From Calonectria ilicicola (Eukaryota > Ascomycota > Sordariomycetes > Hypocreales > Nectriaceae), in contig CP085835.1 in the NCBI GenBank assembly GCA_020809705.1, forward strand, positions 4,108,401 through 4,172,400: a stretch of 64,000 nucleotides of DNA, read 5' to 3'. This document shows, one piece after another, positions 21,490 to 34,305 of the stretch (positions within the stretch are counted from its first letter, which is position 1; each line of letters starts with the position of its first letter). The notes under the pieces are model-generated. The model made no database searches. It saw only the letters and a list, made by a program, of their open reading frames with translations, and was not told the DNA's origin. Both the position numbers and the translations under genes were made by a program.

Positions 21490-21990
21490 ATGAGCTTTTG
21501 GTACGATGTTGTCGGTATCGTGGGGACCATCCCCGTTGTCGGCCATGTGACTGCGACTGTCCAATACTTTGCCGGTGACAAAGAGGGTGCCCTAAAGTCT
21601 CTTGCAGCCGGCACGGGAAACCTCCTGTCGAGCGCGGGCGCAATCGGTGGCTTTATGCTCGCAGGCCCGCCCGGCGCGGTTGCTTGCGGCGCTGCGGGGG
21701 CTGCCATCGGAGGCCAGATCGAAAACAAGATTAACGGCAAAGACTTGGACTTGAGTCTGGAAAAGGTTGGAGTTGACGCTCTAGCTGGTGGCATCGCCGG
21801 TATTCCAGGAGTCAGTGGTTTTGGACATGCCATTAAAAACCTTGAACGAACAGCCAGCGATGCACAGACGGCATCGAGAGCCATGAGCTCCTTGATTGGG
21901 CACCGGGCTAGCCAGTTGCTGATTAGCATGGCCAGCAAGACGATGACGAAAGATTCGGTAAACACCATCATAGAGCAAGCCATCAAGTGA
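21490..21990 (+). CDS. Glycine-zipper-like protein, 166 residues
   Basis: An intronless frame with ATG in accATGAGC. The protein has no classical signal peptide but two strongly hydrophobic Gly/Ala stretches: VVGIVGTIPVVGHV at the N-terminus and AIGGFMLAGPPGAVACGAAG around residues 52-75, followed by another (DALAGGIAGIPGVSGFG). GXXXG and GXXG spacing is frequent, as in glycine zippers that pack membrane helices or form pores. The C-terminal 50 residues are an amphipathic helix region. I do not recognise a named family. It converges with the broken HET gene (22656-24943, minus strand). A membrane-active role is inference; the opposite-strand frame (22109-21456) is a shadow. Confidence 0.65.
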   Translation: MSFWYDVVGIVGTIPVVGHVTATVQYFAGDKEGALKSLAAGTGNLLSSAGAIGGFMLAGPPGAVACGAAGAAIGGQIENKINGKDLDLSLEKVGVDALAGGIAGIPGVSGFGHAIKNLERTASDAQTASRAMSSLIGHRASQLLISMASKTMTKDSVNTIIEQAIK

Positions 21991-22655
21991 GACGCCTTTC
22001 CATTGTTTGAGTCATACCTAATGTATTGCAGAAAACTCAACAAGAAGAACTCTAAAGGTCCACTTAATTGGAGATGGAGATTGGGATAAAGAGGAAGAGA
22101 TGCCTGCAAGGAGATTACAGTCTCGCATCAACGGGAACCATGCCTCTCTATTTATACCTTGGCCCCCGATTTACAGGCCAGTGCTATTAATTGATCTTTT
22201 TATCAGAAGATTGGATCACGATTCGGTTCTAAGTCGCCAGAGCACGGACAGGAGGGTCAGAACGCGTACAAGCCAAGCCAGGAAGTAAATTCAAGCATGA
22301 TCAATACAATGATACGATAGTTTCTCAGCACCATTTTCTAGCAGCTATATGTAATTAAATTTGGAGTTTAATGGGTTCTGTGATATAGGGTAGGCGTCGT
22401 TCGACGGATTTGTGAGTACGACAACTGAATGGGAAGCTGTTCAAAAGCAGCTTAATTCAGGAACGACAGATGTCAATCTCTCTAGATGTTGAAATATAGA
22501 AAGCTAAACGCGGAATCCTGCGCAGGGCTGAATTAAGCGAGACACTGTGAGTTAAGCTCTTTTATCGTAACGGTTACGGGGTGTGTGTCCGGTTGCTCCA
22601 AGCCCATGTCAAACGTTCTGATTGACCAAACATTGGGAATCAATACACGTTGCAT
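21991..22655. other. Intergenic region between convergent genes
   Basis: No supported gene; it should hold both 3' untranslated regions. Confidence 0.35.
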
Positions 22656-24943
22656 TTAGAACCAAAATCTCATCTTTCGAATACTGCACGACCTAATCAA
22701 CCGTTTGGATGGTGGAAATTCGTATGCGGTTTTATTCCCACGGGCTCGACGCAGCTCGGAATTGCAGTCGAAAAAGAATGCCCCAAATTTGATGAACCGG
22801 CCAGAACTTTGTCGCTCAATCAAAATACCATTTACTCGACCGGCTTCGGCTCTTGTGAGAACCAAGGCATGTTTTTCTCGCTCCTGATGAAAAGATGCAA
22901 GGTGGGATCGAAGACTTATTTCTGCTCGCTGTTCTTCTTTGCTCAGTTGCCCGGAGCTGCCTGCTGGCAACACCACCCTTGCAATCTCGTCATTGCCAAG
23001 TCCATCATCAGGATAAGATGCTGCTACTCCAGCTTCTTGATAAAAGCCGCTCCATCGTGCTGTACCAACCATGTTTGTACGGAAGGATGATCTTCAAATT
23101 GGCCCGAACCAACGCTCATGGCTACCGCGCGCGACCCTATCGATGTTTCCGAAAATGGCAACATGGTTCCTGATGTGGAAATCCCTTCAGCTCGTTGGTC
23201 AGCAGAGCCAAAAAAAGCCCCCTTTAGCTTCTCTCGAACTTCGGCAACAAACGACAGCGGATAGCAGCCCAAGAGAAGCTTGTCGGCTGATTGGGTGCTC
23301 TTTGCTTCCGTAAACCAGTGCTTGGCCCCAATCACTGACATGATTGCTTCGGCTCGTCGGCTCTCACAATACCGCTGGTTGCCAAGAATCAACACACTGA
23401 GTGAGCTCATACTCTGGAGACCAATCATGCCTGTCTTGTCAAGAAGAGAGTACGTTTCGTGCACCGCGAGCGGCAGCTGGTCATGGTACCTGTTGAGTCC
23501 GTACATTTGAAGTCACATCATGAGCTCTCTCATCTTGTTAAAAAGCGAGGTGATGTGATCAAAGGGCACCACGAACCCGTTGCTTACAGTCAACGGTTGC
23601 CAGTTCCGATCGTAAAGAAGCATATTTGGACGAAGGCATATTTCCTGCAGCGTCCACAGAGAGGAAAACCAGCCGGAAACTTTAGTCTCCCCGTTCTCTT
23701 CAAAAAGCAAATGCGTCGTGGTGTCGGCACTCAAGGCAGTGCGTGCAATGCAGTCCCAGGCCATCCCGCTCCAAGCCGTTGTTCTCAGCGTAGCATAGAG
23801 AAAGCCAAGTGATGGCGGCCTGCAGTCCTTGCCACGATGGCACCTTGTTAAGCCAGGCGCATGAAAATACAGCCGATCGGAAAATGTCGGCTTGTATGGC
23901 AATCTCGCCCTTGGCAACCGAACGCCAGTGCTGATTGTCGAATTCTTGGGGGATACAAAAAAGATCCAGCTAGACGTAATTTACCAAAAGGTTTGCCTGT
24001 TGAAGCATTTTTGGAAGCAGTCGGACTTAAACGACGGAGTTTGCTCGGACTATCCTGGGCTGATCCCTCAGCCCCGACTGTGGTAAGGGTCCAACTTCCA
24101 CCGGCCCCAAGGATGGCTAATGGCTACATATCTAGGATTTTTGAGGGACTTGGTTTCAACTGTCTGTGACCTATGGATATCCCACAGAAAGCGGGAGATA
24201 TTGGGTCTGAACCTCCGAATCTTGACCATCTGACTAGAGCAGGGCTGAAGGGCAGCTGTGGGCTGGTCAAGCGATGAAGCCATGTCTGGACGGACCCGAG
24301 GAGGAAATTCGGCTGAACAAACCGAACTCGTCTGCTTTAGGTCAACAGGCGGTGGCAGCAAGCCTGAAACAAGCCGGTGATACGCCGACTCTGAAGTTGC
24401 CATCATTCGGGGGTTAAAGAGAGCACTTTCCGTGTTTCGCCCAAACTCGGCCCACCATAGCTCCAAGAGAAGAGGATTCTATTGCGAGACGGTAATCCGA
24501 GGCGACAGCTTTACAGATAGACGCTGCTTGGCTGCCTGGGCTATCCAACTCCGGATTTCCAAAGTGATGTCTACATCATAGTAATCATTTCCCCACCACT
24601 CTAATAAACGGTAGGCTCCATGCTGTGCAGTGGACCAGTTTATTGCAGGAGTTTGGCCAGCATTGATAGACTGCAGACTACTCTGCACTGAGTCCCATTT
24701 TCGTAAGGCTTCCGTGTAGTCACAGTAACCCGTGACTGAGCCAATATCCTCTGCGCGAACAATTCTCGTAGTCTGAGATGTTTGCACACTGGGGGTTTGG
24801 CTTGCGTTAATGTTTTGCAGCCGATTCAGAAATTCTTTGGTGATAGGCTCGTTGACATAGTAGGTGGCAAACGAACGAGGCATCCCCTCGATAGCAAGGT
24901 CATCTGGGAGGGGAAACTGTATGGGAAAACTCCATCGGGCCAT
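22656..24943 (-). pseudogene. HET-domain (heterokaryon incompatibility) protein, broken
   Basis: Read on the minus strand from an ATG at 24943 (MARWSFPIQF). The HET core is recognisable: YVAISHPWGRW near 24120, then VWLDLFCIPQ-like text near 23950, AVFSCAWLNKVPSW near 23870 and SLWTLQEICLRP near 23650. The end contains VAASYPDDGLGNDEI near 23040. HET proteins trigger cell death when unlike fungal cells fuse. Lesions include TAG at 24481-24479, a frameshift after the WGRW motif, a TAA about 50 bp upstream of the IPQ motif, TAG at 23972-23970 replacing the conserved Trp (TGG), a frameshift near 23800, a stop at 23515-23513 and a frameshift near 23060. C-to-T type changes are prominent, but indels also occur, so this is an old pseudogene. 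Confidence 0.85.
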
Positions 24944-25886
24944 GATGAAGCAAAGCGGGTCTTGGAAATGTAGCAAGAAGCGCACCAGGAAAGAATATTA
25001 ATGTTTCTACAAAAACCCGACTTGGATCATTACCATCGTGAGGAAAAGATGACGGGTCGTCATTTTATGCGCTAAACATCACATATTCTTGAGAACGTCT
25101 GCGGTGCTTCTTTTCTCAAGGCAGGCTATGTACACGTGGATAAACGGGATCTGGCATGGTTAGAGATCATATGAGTAGCCCCCCAACCCCGCTCACCTGG
25201 TGGTTGGCTCGTCTTCCGCCACAGAAATCTCTCTAATGAAGTAATACTGCCTGGGTGGACTCCCATAGCATGTTTTGACACTGTCTAGTTGGCGAAATCA
25301 TACTCGCAGGTGGGACTGGAAGAATGAGCTTGTGGTTGCATTTTAAACTCGTAAAGATTAATACAATTTTGGACAGCATGCTCTCTTACTATTGATTCTT
25401 GGAAATTGATGGACTTGAGATCGAACGCTTCTTTCTAAAGGTTTCTGTACGGCAAATCAATTAATTTTGTCGGACGGGAAGCCTAACTGCTCGCTTCGGC
25501 ACGCTCAAGGGGATCCGTTGTGGCGTTATGTTAACCAATAGGAAAGGTACAGCTCAGCGTCGGTTAAACAATAAAGCCTCAATGTTGCCTCAAGTACACT
25601 GGCATGTGCATTTAGTGTCGCTATACCCCGCTGTACATGGAATTTTGGTGGTGTTCACTTTCAAGGGCTTGGCATAAGCACTACCTGTTTCGGTCGTAGA
25701 CACTGTTCAAAATAAGGCTGTGAAAATTATCGCGCGTGCTTCTGCATTTTACACTGACGACATACCCCACATGGTGTAGGCCGCTTTTTGAAATTTGTTG
25801 TTCTCTTTGCTGAAGCCAAGCACGATATCTCACAGCGGTTGACGTGCAGACGTGTTGGCACTCTGAATAGGTCCCAGACTGCAAAC
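24944..25886. other. Divergent promoter region
   Basis: Lies between the divergent HET pseudogene and the NACHT-ankyrin gene. No gene seen. The latter's promoter is expected in roughly 25500-25886. Confidence 0.4.
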
Positions 25887-28800
25887 ATGGCTGATCCACT
25901 GCCCATATCCGCCACCATCGCCGGACTCATCAGTCTTGCCGACACTGTTTTTCGATATGCGTTCAAATTTGCGCGGTCTGCAGCGGGAGAAAAAGAAGAA
26001 ATCAAAGGTATTTCTACAGAAATCAATGCTTTATCCGATGTGATGCGGCATCTGCGCGCGCTTGCTGGCGAGTTGGAAGATGAAGGTGGCGAATTTGAAC
26101 GTGCATTGCGGGTGGATGTTCTCACCCAGTGCCAACAAACTCTCGAAGCGATTCAAAAAAGACTCAAAAAAGCTATATCTAATTTTGAAAATAAGTCAAA
26201 GTGGGAAGGGATTGAGCGAAAACTCAAGTGGCCGTTCTCAGCATCGGAGACAAAGAATCTCCTTGCCAATCTGTCACGCTACAAAGAGAATTTCATGCTG
26301 GCAACTTCAGCCGATACTATGTGCATATTGCAGAAACATCTTTCCAAGCAGGGGGAACGTGATGAAAAGCTTGACAGAGTAGTCGCGTCAATCGAGAGAG
26401 CAGAGATCGTCACTAAAATTATTCTAGACGACAAGAGAAAACTAGTCTTGGACTTCTTCATGAAGCCTGAGACTAATCCGCAGCCGCATCTCACCCAAAG
26501 TATTAAATTACGACACCCTACCACGGGAGGATGGTTGCTTGGCTCGGAAACGCTTGAGAAGTGGCTGCAAACCCCAGACTCCAGACTCTGGTTAAATGGT
26601 ATCCCGGGTGGCGGGAAGACTGTCCTCGCCGGCGCAGTAATTCAGGAGGCTCTTTCAAGGAGCTTAGGCAACAAGACGGGAGTTGCCTTCTTTTTTTGTG
26701 ACTACAAAATGGAAACGTCACAGACCCCAGTGAATGTTCTTGGGGCACTTGCGTCGCAACTCGCCCGCCAAAGCGAAGATGCGTTTGAACTCCTTCAAAA
26801 CTACTACACTGATCTTCATCCGACACGGGCACTGGATAAGATGGCCGATGCGGATGAATTAAGGGCAATGATAGGCGAGATGTCTGGATTCTTTGATCAA
26901 GTGATTATCATCGTCGACGGTCTTGATGAGTGTGGCGACAATACAAATGAAGTTGTCGAATCTCTGACAGAATTATCTGACACTACAGACACGACTAGCA
27001 TGGCTCTTTTCAGTCGTGACGAGTTAAATATTCGCCTCAGACTCGAAGAGGAGTTTGAAGAAATTTCTATCGAAGCAAACACCGGTGACATTGAGCTTTA
27101 TGTACGTGCAGAGCTGGAACAACGAGTCCAAAGTGGCCGCCTCGCTCTTTACAACGTCGAAATCAAGGACGAAATTAGGGAGGAGCTTGTAAAGCGAGCC
27201 AACGGAATGTTCGTGTTTTCCTAGACATCCATTAGTTACCACTTGCTAATCTCCTTCTAGGTTTCGCTGGGTTGTCTGCCAGCTAGACTATCTGTGTGAA
27301 ATGGGCACCGACGCTGACCGTCGCGAAGCCCTCAAAGAATTACCACCAACCCTTTTCGATTCCTACCTTCGCTTGCTTCAGAGGGTAAACAGACGCCCCC
27401 CTCGGGTGCGAAAATTGGTTCAATTGTGTCTTCACTTCATAACCTTGTTCCCGGGACAGCTTTCGATTTTAGCACTCTGCCAAGCAGTCTCAGTTCCAGA
27501 AGCCATCGGTTCAAGTTTAGATGGAAGTAACACTGTGACTGAAAGAGAGATTGCTTTGAGTTGTAGTAGCCTAATACGGAAATCTGAGGATGGAAACTCT
27601 TTTGAAGTTGCACACTTCTCTGTTCGGGAATTCTTAGAACATGATTTGTTACTCCAAACACCTGGCCTAAACGTCTATCGCATTTCCAAATCAGATAATA
27701 AGTCTCCCTTAGCGTTGCAATGTGTCAGGTTTCTGCAGATGAAGAATTTTGGCTTCCAGTGGTCTCGAGATTTATCAAGCGATGAATTCCTGCGACAATT
27801 ACAAGACTTAATGATTGCCTTCCCATTCTACTCATTTGCAGCGGAGAGATGGCTGTGGCTCGTGCGTGAGGGACTAAACGATCCGGCGCTTCTTGATGCA
27901 GTGAAATCATTATTTTCACCAGCTCAAAGCGTCTACTTTCGCATATGGATTGAATGTCTGATGTCAAGTGTCATTTCTCAATTCTATGACCGCGCTGTAT
28001 TTTCCAGAGCTTTCAATTATTTCACCGGAGCTATTAGAAGATTTGCTCACGACGGCAGAACTAAACCTCTTCATCTTGCAGCCGCGTTGAGCCTTCCTGA
28101 GATTTGTGCATTTCTTATTGAGAAAGGAGCAAAGGTCGATTCAGAATCTTCATGCGGTACCCCTCTGGTGTTCGCCCAAGTTTGGTTTCTTGGGTTTCTG
28201 CAAACTCTGAACCCCCCTGCTAAACTAAATGTTCCAATTATGGGGTGTTATTTGCCGGTCCCGCATCGTCGGAATGAGACAATTGAATATCTCATAAATG
28301 CGGGAGCTAAGATGTCAGGCTTATTAAAACCCTCTGAGAAATCTTCAACCTTTGCGATGACAAATAATATTGATTGTCAACTCACTGATCTCAAACCTAC
28401 TATCAGGCTTCTAACACATGGTGTTGTGCCAACAGAGAGTGACATCAAAGAGTTTGGTATTTGTCTTGAAGTCTTCTGTAAATACAAGGAGAGTCTAAGT
28501 ATGGAGAAGCCTATTCTAGATCTTCTCGACTACCTGAAAGACTCGTCGGCATATAGCTCGAACTGGGGCCTCAAGTTGGGTTCAGTCCTATGGAATGCAG
28601 GCCTTTCTCGAGGATATTCGTTTACAAGTGACCCAGATCTTACCAATACTAGAATATCACTTTCAAAAGACGCATTGAAAGCAAGAATTCATGTTGCGAT
28701 TGGTGATGATGATGTTGATACTCTTCAAACGTTGCTGGACGACGGTCGGATTACCGTCCTGAATCCCATTGAAGTATCTGATGGCTATATGGCGCCATTG

Positions 28801-31800
28801 ATTCATATCGCTGTCTGGAATAACTCAGTTAATTGCATCAAGCTTTTACTTTCTGCTGGAAGCGATCCTCTAAGCCAAGACAGCAGAGGTTATTTGGCAA
28901 TTCACTGCTTAGACTTTAAAAACAACGCGAATGCTATCAAAGTTTTGTTCCAAAATGGACTATCACTGTTAGCTCAAAACGCAGAAAAAGAAAATATTTG
29001 GCACATTTGCGCACGCTCTTTGATATGTAACCCTTTGTTTGTGGATGTTCTCTTCAATCTTAATCTAGAAGTAACAGAAAGGGCTCTTCTAGTCAGAGAG
29101 GCGAATAGTTTCACACCGGTAGAACTGGTTTTGTCTCGTCATCAAGAAGCATTCAATCATCATTATTACACCCAGAGAGAAAACAATGCATTGTGCTTTC
29201 TTCAGTGCTGCAGACGAATCCCAGACTTCTGGGCGAAGCATGGTTATGTATTTTCAGCTGCAGCCACCTTTGGCTCTCACAGAGTCCTCGAGGAATTGGT
29301 CGAATGGGGGGTAGCAATTGAACCACTGGAACTAAATAAAGCTACTCCATTGCACCGGATTCGCCCTCCTGACTCTATAGAATTAGTTAGGATTCTAAAG
29401 GCTCTCTATCCAAAGGCGCCTTATGAGCCGTTTGAAGGAAAATTGCCCATCGAGCTTTATTTTATATCATCCCTCAAGGCTGGGGTGCCTACATCAGTCG
29501 AGATTATTGAGGCACTCACATCCAAGGATATTTTCCAATATCAAGACCATGATCATATGACACTCTGGGAATCTGCCTGTGGGCTTTTGGATCTTAATGG
29601 GCGAGTAAAAGATGGGGTGCCAGCCAATTGGACATGGCTGTCATCCATCTTTTACTGCCTTCATAATTTAAATGCGATGAAAACATCTGAAGATGGAACA
29701 AAACGATGCGGATTATACCCTATAATAAAATTCTTGGTAAATTATTCTGTGCCTATTGCGACATCCACGAACTTCTTGTTTGGAAAATCGTTGGAAGAGC
29801 TAATTACTTCGTCAACTTGCTGGGATCCAACGCATGAGGCTGTCGTGCAATTCTCTAAACACGCCATATCGAATGGTAGCCTGCCTATGATACTTGTCTT
29901 ACTCAAGTCTGGGTTAAATGTTCATCAACGTTTCGGTTCCACCCCAATTGAATTTGCCTGCGATCCTCCTAGGCTAAAGTTTCTTTTTTCTCAGTCGGAT
30001 GGAAAGGATATTCTCCAAAGCCTTTTGAATCATTCCAACCCTAAAGGATTACGAGAATTTGCACCTAAAGATGAGGGAGGGTTGAGCATTTTGCACAGGA
30101 TCGCCATGGATTCAGAAGAGCCAAACCTCCGTTGGTTAATCAAAGAGCTGATCGACAGGGGTGCAGACATAAATGCCACCAATGACTCGGCTATAGAGGA
30201 TGATGCTGTGCCTCCAATAGTGTATCATTTGATGTCCGAATCATTTTATTGTGCCGAATTCCTTCTAGAACAGGGTGCTAATATTGAAATCAACGTTGGT
30301 TACGACAATGTCGCCACGCAGGCAATAATCAAGGGCAACCACTCGTTCCTACAAAAGGTGGTTGAGCGTTTAAAGGTCAGCTGCACTCAACTAGTGTTCA
30401 CTCATGTTTGCGAGACATGGTTTCGTCTAGAAGGAAAGCGTTTTTACGTGGCGGATGCGAATGATCTCCATCTAGCCTGTGTGTATGAGCATTTGGAGTG
30501 CGCCAGAATTTGCCTTGACGAAGAATTGATCAATGTCGACCATCCTGCCGAAAGGGGTGTAACACCATTACATATTGCGGCGGCTTATGGTCATGGCAGG
30601 CTTATTGAACTGTTGATAGAGAAAGGGGCCACCATTAACCGTTCCTCTAAAGACGGTTTTACAGCCCTACATTTCTCCGTTAGAAATAACCACCTCGAGT
30701 CAACAAAATTGCTAGTACATTTGGGTGCATTGAACTCGATTGACAGGAGCGCAAAGAGCCCACGGATGTATGCTGATGATGCTGGGTACGACGAGATCGC
30801 CCAGTTTCTAGACAAGGCTTTTGGAGAGGCTGGCCGCCTGACTCGACGCGCTACTCTGTCTCGTGAACAGCGTAGCAGCCTTTTACGACAGCTAGAGTCA
30901 GCCATTGAGGAAGATAATCTGGAGGATTGCAAATCTTTGTTTGCCAATGGCTGTCCACTCGATGCATCTCTTCCCCAATGTAATGGCTGCAGTCCATTGT
31001 TACTCGCCCTGAGAAATGAGAGCCTAGAGACAACCCAGTGGCTACTAACAAAAGGAGTTGATGTATTGAGAGTTTCTTGTGAGGAGGATGGAGGCAACAG
31101 CGTTATAGAGCTGGCAACTCAATTTTCCTCACTTTCTCCGGCCTTCCCCACTATCGTCAACTCATATACGCGTAGTGGTGGGGACTGGGTTAACTCGCAC
31201 GATATCCCTTTCCATTACGCTATTCGGTACGAGAACAATGAATTTCTACGTATCTTGTTACATCACTTGGTTGAGAATGAAAGACTATTCAGGTCAGTGA
31301 TTTCTTTGGTATCAAAATAAAGAATCAAACAAGAATTCAAGACTCATAGGGTGATGACTAACCCAAATAGTGAACTCTGGGGTGACAAATTTATACAAAA
31401 AATTCTAAATCGGACCTTCAGCTTTGAACGCACCAGGTTTAGTACGCTACAACACATCACTCCATTGCAACTAGCTGTTTATAAGGGAAATTATGTGGCG
31501 GTTCATCTCCTACTCGAATATGGCGCAGATATCGATGCGTTAAGCCCCAATGGAGACAATGTGTTTAGTCGCGCACAGGATGCAGAGATGGTACGGTTTC
31601 TAATTGATTTAGGCGCGTCACCTACTCCTTTGCTCAACCATACTTTGGAGGACCTGATACTGATCTGGCGATCTAATACCACCGCAATACTAGAGGTGTT
31701 ATTCACTAAAAGCTTCGAAGGGGTGGCGATCAAGCTCAGAGATGTTTTAATTTCGTCTGCACCTTCTAACATGTTTCATCCCGTAGTCAAACTCGCCTCC

Positions 31801-32571
31801 AATAATATCGCAGCATTCCTGACACTTGAAAGAGCGGGGATCCCTTTGGACGAGATTCCTTATGACGATGGGAAACTCCTCAACCAACTCGCTGGATACT
31901 CGACCGGTCAAAGCTTTTTCTTGAATTCAGCTTATTCGATCGACAGATTGCCCCCGTATCCCTGGCATTTGGACATGGTGAGATCAAAATGGTCATTCCC
32001 ATTCCCAACCGCGACCTTTCGCCAGTTTCGCCGTAAGTTCTCCCGCGATTCGTTCCGCCGGTGGATGAACTTGCAACCAGAACGTGGCTGGAGTCCTCTG
32101 TGCGGAGCCGCCGCCGAGAATAGGACCGACGCCATAGAGAATTGTCTCTCTATCGGGGCTGAAATTGATTTTGAAGGATGTCCTCTCGGTTCAGCGCTTG
32201 CTATTGCGAGTGCGTGTGGATGCCTCGACGTTGTGAAGCTTCTAGTCCAAAGAGGCGCAGCGATATCATACAATGGGAGAAGAGGGCCAGTGGATGCGAT
32301 TTCAGTGGCCAGATCCAAGGCTGTGATTTCATGGCTACTAGTTGGGCGGTTCACGGAGCAGCTCAAAATTGATGGTATAACAAATGATAGGCCAGACATC
32401 CCGTGTCAGGTCAGAGTGTGGAGTGGCATTTTGCAGGCGAAAATGAGAGTGTGTGGTAGGAATCTCAGGCAGCCTCATGAATCGACGTTTAAGTATGCTT
32501 CACGTTTGGCATCAGTAAAAAGGGAAATGCGTGGTCGCGTGGTTATGCCGATGGATGGGCTTGTATACTAG
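25887..32571 (+). CDS. HeLo-like/NACHT/ankyrin NLR-like protein, apparently intact
   Basis: Three exons, 25887-27208, 27261-31292 and 31350-32571, give 2191 residues. Intron 1 (52 bp, gttcgt ... ttctag) splits the ATG of NGM/FRWVV; intron 2 (57 bp, gtcagt ... catag) removes a TAA. Both keep phase. The N-terminus (MADPLPISATIAGLISLADTV) is the fungal STAND N-terminal helical domain related to HeLo-like cell-death domains. NACHT follows: P-loop GIPGGGKT at 238-245 and Walker B IIIVDGLDEC about 340-349. Then a winged-helix-like region (FSVREFLEHDLL) and a very long ankyrin tail with clear units such as PLHIAAAYGHGRLIELLIEKGA, TALHFSVRNNH and PLQLAVYKGNYVAVHLLLEYGAD. Expected role: cytosolic sensor of non-self or damage. 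The ATG is favoured by context (aaacATGGCT) over an upstream in-frame codon. Confidence 0.9.
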
Positions 32572-32837
32572 CAAAATAGAGAGTAATGGAAAGCGGGGGA
32601 TTAAGTTATTGGAGAGAGACAGGTTGCAGTTTATGATACTAGTTTGAACCTATGACTTTGAATGAGGCCGGTTTTATTCAGAGGTAAACTTTTGTTTGTA
32701 CAAAGGAAATAGAAAAGGGGGTTGATTTTACTATTAAAAAGACCCCGAAACCTTTATTCTTGTGGAAAATTATGATAGTTTGTGTTCATCATTCGTATCA
32801 AGTACGTTGAAAAGAGGGAGCAACCTGTTGAAAAGAG

Positions 32838-33759
32838 CTTAGGGTTTAAGGGTTAGGTATATTTAACTATCTATAGCTAATAGTGCTTGGTTGCTTTTTA
32901 ATAGGAAAGATATTTCTAGGTTTCTAGATCTTATAGGGGAGTATTAAGGTAAGAGTTCTTAGATAGGAAAATAGGAAAATAGGAAAATAGGAAAATAGGA
33001 AAATAGGTATTAGAGGGTAGAGTAAAGAGTAAAATAGAGAGTAAAATAGAGAGTAAAATAGAGAGTAAAATAGAGAGTAAAAGAGAGAATAAAGAGAGGG
33101 TAAATAGGAGAGTAAAATAAAAGAGTAAAATAGAGAGTAAAATAGAGGTTAGTTTTGGTTGAAAAGGCTAGCCCTTAGCCCTTTAGGAATAAGAATCGGG
33201 TTTTTAGTAGGGCTAATAGCTATAGAGCTAGCTGCCTAGGCTCTAAACTTACTAAGCGTAAGGCTAATAGAGGTATCAAGCTAGCTAGCTGCTATTTTCC
33301 CTATTACTTCCTGAAGCTTTCTATAGCTTTTAGCTGTTTCTAGCTCCATTAAGCCTCCAGCAGAGAAGATTAGGGGTTAGAAGAAGGGATCCAAAGCCTT
33401 ATATTTCCTTAGTTTATCCTTAGCTATAGTAGCTAGGACTTCCTAGACTTCCTTTTCTTGGCTATTAATAGTTACTATTTGTAGGTTATAGTAATAGCAG
33501 TTAGAGCCCTTGAGAATAAAGAAGTCTGCCTTTAGGTTAAGGCTAGGGTTAATAAGGGGCTCTATTTCAACCTCTAAGGTAAGGTTACTTTCTAGGGCTT
33601 TCTTGAGGGCCTGATTGATCTGATTATGGCGTTGGATCCACCTTTTAGTAGCTGCCTTGCAAATATCTTCATGATTTATATCTGCTATTTCCCCACAGTA
33701 GTTGTAAGAGCTTCTAGGGGTCTTAGAGGGTAATAGTAGCCTATTTCTAAGACATTCAG
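32838..33759 (-). mobile_element. LINE copy A, 3' part (interrupted)
   Basis: Minus-strand non-LTR element whose 3' end is at about 32838 (plus-strand gggtttaagggttagg). It contains a short-repeat tract, then the C-terminal coding end (minus ORF 33811-33443 with YCGEIADINHEDIC and NLKADFFILKG). At 33759 it is cut by the old Gypsy element and resumes at 47568; the duplicated target is ttcag. RIP-type stops are frequent. Confidence 0.8.
32958..33145. repeat. Short tandem repeats in LINE 3' region
   Basis: About five units of an 8-bp motif (ggaaaata, 32966-33008) followed by units of gagagtaaaata (33025-33140). The same tracts occur with other copy numbers in LINE copies B and C. Confidence 0.85.
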
Positions 33760-34151
33760 TGTTACGACCCATGTCGTACCCAGGGCGGTCTAGGGTGGCA
33801 GAATGCCACACCCTGTAAGAAACCAGCTACCCTATAGTTATATACGACCAATCAAACAAGGAGCGATAAGGGCAACTGTCACAATAAGTATGAAAGGTGT
33901 TGCACCTAGCACACCAAGCACACCACACATACCAAAATAAGATAATAATATATAGATAGATTAGATCCTACTGTAAGGAATGGAACTAATTAGCTTTTAA
34001 TATAACTTGGTTACCTTAATTGCAATTAACTATTATCTAATATAACACTCCTATTACTCTATTTACTATAACATACCTAACTATCCTGCCAATAATAAAC
34101 CCTTCGTTCTAATTGGTTCATTAAGTTAGGAATTGATCAGACTATTATACA
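33760..34151 (+). repeat. 5' LTR of old Gypsy element
   Basis: 392 bp, TGTTACG ... TATACA. Its last 170 bp match the reverse complement of the young LTR (cttcgttctaattggttcat); the first 200 bp differ. It has far more T and A than its partner consensus. Confidence 0.85.
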
Positions 34152-34305
34152 TTAAAAGCTCTTATTTAGTTGATTATCCATATTAACAATTAAGTAATAA
34201 TAATATTTGGAAAGAACCCTGTTGCTACTGCTCCTTCTAGTAACACTAAGTTAACTATAGAACTACAGTAGGTCAAGAAAAAACTCACAAATACATAAGC
34301 ATAAC

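Noticed and set aside
21456..22109. 217-codon minus-strand ORF opposite the glycine-zipper gene
   Set aside because: Pro/Ala-rich mirror of the Gly/Ala codons on the other strand; weaker start context and no motif.
31318..31320. TAA first read as a nonsense mutation in the NACHT-ankyrin gene
   Set aside because: It lies within a 57-bp intron with gtcagt donor and catag acceptor that preserves phase.
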